The notes under the pieces: generated by a model | What the model saw: only the letters and a program-made list of their open reading frames with translations | What the model was told of the DNA's origin: nothing | Databases searched by the model: none | Assembly (NCBI GenBank): GCA_029204225.1 | Contig: CM055113.1 | Span: 32,078,299 to 32,138,298, forward strand | Length of the DNA stretch: 60,000 nucleotides | Reading direction: 5' to 3' | DNA from: Diphasiastrum complanatum | Lineage: Eukaryota; Streptophyta; Lycopodiopsida; Lycopodiales; Lycopodiaceae | Made by a program: the position numbers and the translations under genes | In this document: positions 55,756-60,000 of the stretch, in pieces | Layout: every line of letters begins with the position of its first letter | How positions within the stretch are numbered: position 1 is the stretch's first letter

Positions 55756-55951
55756 AAAACTAGAGGAAAAATGGAGAGCTATGGCGTAAAAACTGCAAAA
55801 AGAAAAAAGCTAGAGCATAGGGCCTCAAGAAATACCCAACTTGAGAACTAGCAACTAGAGAGCAAAAGAACTCTACAACAACTTGGGAGAATGAGGGAAA
55901 GGAAGTGAACGTACCTCCTTTAGCCCCTCCCCAAAGCTCCTCTCCATCGAC

Positions 55952-55964
55952 GGCTCTGATACTA
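55952..55964 (-). other. primer-binding site, initiator-tRNA-Met type
   Basis: On the minus strand TAGTATCAGAGCC, one base from TGGTATCAGAGCC, lies two bases after the 5' LTR. Confidence 0.88.
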
Positions 55965-55966
55965 GC

Positions 55967-56411
55967 TGTTACAACTCCCTAGGATCATCGACTGCCTTGA
56001 AGGTTCCGCACACCCCATACCAATGACGACACACCGTAACCGCCCAACCATAGGGTCACAACCGAACCACCCCCATGCCCTGGATCAATCGACATAGTCA
56101 TGCCCGGTCAAGCCTCCTATGATAGCTGGCGTCCCATACCACCAGCCATCGCACTCGGCTCTCCCTAGCACACATCTCCTGGCCTGGAGATACATCCTGG
56201 CTAATGCACGTGCTCTCCATCCATCAACTCCTGGGTAGACTGAGTGAATGGAAAGAGGGAAACCCCACCACTATATAGGCATAGCACAGTGGGGCGACAT
56301 GTGACCACCTAGGATGGTGACGTGTGGCACCTAAACATGTCGATAACTCCAGTCCTGCGTCATGCCCCTTGCGAGGCCGTCAGTGAAGGCGTACCGTTAT
56401 GGTACATAACA
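55967..56411 (-). repeat. 5' LTR of the chromovirus
   Basis: 445 bp, TATA box at 56271-56278. Compared with the 3' LTR it lacks about 23 bp near 56292 and has about 6 extra bp near 56090. It is flanked by TTGAG at 56412-56416. Confidence 0.93.
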
Positions 56412-56620
56412 TTGAGGATGAGCTCATGGCAGATGTAGAAGGGCAAAAGATAGAGGAACTATTGGTGTTGGAGGTGAATAAGGTTCTGCTAATTGCAGAG
56501 CTAGAAAGGATGGCGTTTGGTGTTGTTACGGTCACTAGGACTTGGTGTTTCAGCAAAGTTGGGAGTGTTGAGAAGGCTTTAAATTGGATGTTAGACTCTG
56601 AGGATCATCTTGAATTTTTT
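56412..56620 (+). pseudogene. UBA-domain-like exon remnant at the chromovirus insertion site
   Basis: Joining across the insertion (…AAGCAAG|TTGAG|GATGAG) keeps an open frame: RKQVEDELMADVEGQKIEEL. Further on, LERMAFGVV..TRTW.FSKVGSVEKALNWMLDSED (56499-56615) follows the UBA pattern M(G/A)F…TRAL.FSGN.SVE.A.NW…HE.D of plant UBA proteins. An acceptor-like CTAATTGCAG precedes it. UBA domains bind ubiquitin. The key loop is degraded (MGF to MAF, the RAL segment altered), so this is likely a decayed gene. The assignment rests on one motif. Confidence 0.45.
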
Positions 56621-56860
56621 CTCTTAAGCAGTATCTTGTTGTATAAGAAAACACGTTGGAATTACTCAGACTACAGCAATTTTGGAGCTCTATCTCCTGT
56701 GCTTCTTGGAATGATCAGAGGGAGATTGAGAGAGCTTGTATATCGTGTCTGTATCCTTTGGCTGTTTTCTTTATGTTTGATGACTACCAACAGACTGTCT
56801 TGTCTGCATAGATTGAATCTGTTTGTGAATGCTAGTCTGATATCAACAAGTAGACAAATT

Positions 56861-56888
56861 AAAGCTTCAATATGGGAAGTAATGACAG
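56861..56888 (+). other. exon-like KASIWEVMT segment
   Basis: Matches 36509-36536 at 26 of 28 bases and ends at the same ACAG, but here the donor is replaced by the MITE that starts two bases later. It lies 250 bp after the UBA-like exon on the same strand. Confidence 0.45.
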
Positions 56889-56889
56889 C

Positions 56890-57257
56890 ATAGTTGCATA
56901 TAATACGTATTTTATAATAAAATACCATATAATTGACGTATTATATTAATATGTGTAATACAACGTATTATACCACTTTGATTACAATATTTTGATTTTC
57001 AATAGTTTTATTCAAGAATAAAAATGAAAATATTTTATCTTAGTGTTCATCCCTTCAAACGTAAACATATGAACAAAATTCTGAAGAACATTATAGATCG
57101 CACATGAAATATTTGATAAAAACTTGTCAATTGTCAAAAGGTGAAGGTAGGACTATTTATTATTTTGAACTAGCCCTACGTATTTTTCAGCCAAAAACGT
57201 ATAATACACGTATTTCATGGCACCATATTATACGCTTGTATTATACGATGCAACTAT
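56890..57257. mobile_element. MITE, possibly Stowaway-like
   Basis: About 368 bp with inverted ends ATAGTTGCAT (56890) and ATGCAACTAT (57257). The ends could be read as GTTGCAT repeats flanked by the dinucleotide TA. The interior is AT-rich with repeated AATACGTATT and its variants in both orientations, and no coding capacity. It sits exactly between the UBA-gene remnant and the truncated gene copy. Confidence 0.65.
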
Positions 57258-57735
57258 GGATAAAGGTACCTTTTGCTTGGTCTTGTGCCATGCTTGAAAT
57301 TAAAGCTGAATGGGTTTGAGGGATGAGCTTGAAGCGAGAGTAGTAGCAGTACCGACAACTCCTGAGAGACCAGAGAGTACTGAGTAAGTGAGTGAGAGAG
57401 TTGTCACTCCTGAGATGAGACGAGTGAGTGAATGAGTGAGTGAGATCAGGCTATAAACCGCAAGAAAGTAGCTCCTACGAGAAGAAGAATAAGCTTTTGA
57501 GAAAGATGCTGCATGATGGATAAAGAAGAATAAATTTCAATTAAAATATGTTTTTAAAATTAGATGCTACACGATTCACGAAGAAGCCATAAACTTTATT
57601 TAGGAAGATATACTTTTGAAAAAAATTAGATGCCACACTAACCGGAATAAACTTTAAACTTTATTAAGTAAGATGTACATTCTTGGAAGAAAGTAGATGC
57701 TAGATGAAAATCACAAGCTTTAACTGGCAGAGCTT
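57258..57735 (-). pseudogene. truncated second copy of the 46-kb gene's start and promoter
   Basis: The ATG at 57291 and MAQDQ match the 116-residue gene. A 4-base deletion then shifts the frame, and after 11 codons the sequence is cut at the MITE. Upstream, the leader (GAGTGAGTGAATGAGTGAG on the plus strand), the TATA box near 57451 and the promoter to 57735 match 46170-46630 with small changes. The copy can drive transcription in principle but not make the protein. Confidence 0.85.
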
Positions 57736-57788
57736 AAAATGCTCTTCCACTCTGCCACACACTCTCTAGTCATATTCCTAATGGTGAA

Positions 57789-59200
<1,412 letters not shown>

Positions 59201-59574
59201 TGATATCCGGCCTGACTGCAAAATCAAAGTTTTGATGTTCTACGAGTAAATTTTTCGAGAGTTTCACGAGTTTATTTTCTCCACGATTCAACAAAAAAGT
59301 AGCATATGGTGTGCTACTCTTTTCATGCCACTACGTGATTTTTTATGAAGAAGAATCGTGGATTGGTAGATAGTTAGAAATTTGACTATTTATCAAATCT
59401 TAAATACTTCTATCACAAGATACTTTGCAACTCTTTAAATACAGATTTATTTTTATTATGAAAAAATGTTCATGAAGCTATAAAAGCTAGCATGTTGGCA
59501 TGTTGGTCTACAAAAGAATGTAACTGTTTTATAAAACTGATAGATAAAATGGATTCTTTTTTGAAAGACATCGA

Positions 59575-60000
59575 CTACCACACCAATGTGCTATCAAATT
59601 GGATCCACAAAAGAAAGCTTGATTTTTTATTTTTTAAATTAAAAAAACTATAAAATAATTTTTCTTCTCCTTGTGCATGCATCTTCTTGAAACACTTGGA
59701 TGCAAAGGACCCCTTCTTAGATTTATCCTTCTTACCCTTCTTTGAGCTTGATTGGCGTTCTTCATCCTTTGATGGATCACCTCCTTGTTGCTTGTTGGAT
59801 TTTTTTTCCTTTTCACTTGCCTTTGATGGAGAAGTTTGCCTGCTCATCACCCTTGTGCAAGGAAAATGAATCCATCCTAGCTCTGGCATGTTGGATCGTA
59901 CTCTTCTGGGCTATGAGAATACTTTGGAGCTTCTCAATGGATGGAAGGAATTCTTGATAGCAAAACTTAAACAAGATTGGAGTACTCATCTCCCAATCCA
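59575..60000 (-). pseudogene. lysine/serine-rich coding fragment at the window edge
   Basis: From the right edge a minus frame reads FKFCYQEFLPSIEKLQSIL and IAQKSTIQHARARMDS. After a frame change it continues SPSKASEKEKKSNKQQGGDP and SSKKGKKDKSKKGSFASKCF. It has the look of a Gag-like or nuclear basic protein, but no motif is diagnostic and it is cut by the window. Confidence 0.35.

Larger units (their letters stand above)
50516..56411 (-). mobile_element. full-length Ty3/gypsy chromovirus, inactive
   Basis: 5,896 bp, minus strand, with LTRs at both ends, an exact TTGAG target duplication, a tRNA-Met primer site and a long G-run purine tract. Domains in order from 55.75 kb downward: Gag, protease, RT, RNase H, integrase, chromodomain. 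Multiple stops and a small hairpin element in RNase H prevent function. Orphan pieces of the family are at 2772-3155 and 13134-13620. Confidence 0.95.

Overview
The window looks like nuclear DNA from a land plant, from a repeat-rich, probably heterochromatic region. Evidence: plant-type chromovirus, Ty1/copia and Athila/Tat-like retrotransposons, a PAR1-family (photoassimilate-responsive) exon, an ARGONAUTE4-clade pseudogene, and plant-like splice sites and long introns. Nothing indicates a prokaryote, and no rRNA, tRNA or CRISPR array was seen. I cannot name the species; a seed plant and a non-seed plant are both possible.

Layout. 0-9 kb: minus-strand host fragments (a PAR1 exon at 524-728, a signal-peptide first exon at 5789-5860, AGO4-like exons at 7780-8518) with inserted TE debris (a gag with four zinc knuckles, a CACTA-like terminus, a truncated chromovirus LTR with primer-binding site). 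9.4-10.5 kb: the N-terminal part of a hAT transposase. 13-16.5 kb: two gypsy gag remnants. 16.5-24.8 kb: an Athila/Tat-like element with a tRNA-Asp-type primer site, whose gag-protease-RT block is present twice as a 3,530-bp tandem duplication. 26.9-36.5 kb: two copia elements joined through one LTR. The second is split by a 4,338-bp non-autonomous LTR element with an exact 5-bp target duplication. 37.3-40.2 kb: a large, decayed, unrecognised minus-strand coding block. 40.3-44.9 kb: a copia element with matching LTRs and an exact target duplication but scrambled internal order. 45.8-46.2 kb: the only intact-looking host gene, a 116-residue intronless protein on the minus strand. 46.6-48.0 and 58.0-59.2 kb: two arrays of a satellite-like repeat of about 0.7 kb with microsatellites. 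50.5-56.4 kb: a full-length but inactive minus-strand chromovirus with exact target duplication, inserted into a UBA-domain-like gene remnant and itself carrying a small hairpin element. 56.9-57.7 kb: a MITE abutting a truncated second copy of the 46-kb gene's promoter and start codon.

The genes do not form a pathway. The main story is layered TE insertion, decay by C-to-T-type stops, and recombination: tandem duplication, inversion, LTR sharing and paralogous segmental duplication. Coordinates of decayed elements without a target duplication are approximate. All family calls come from reading motifs by eye.
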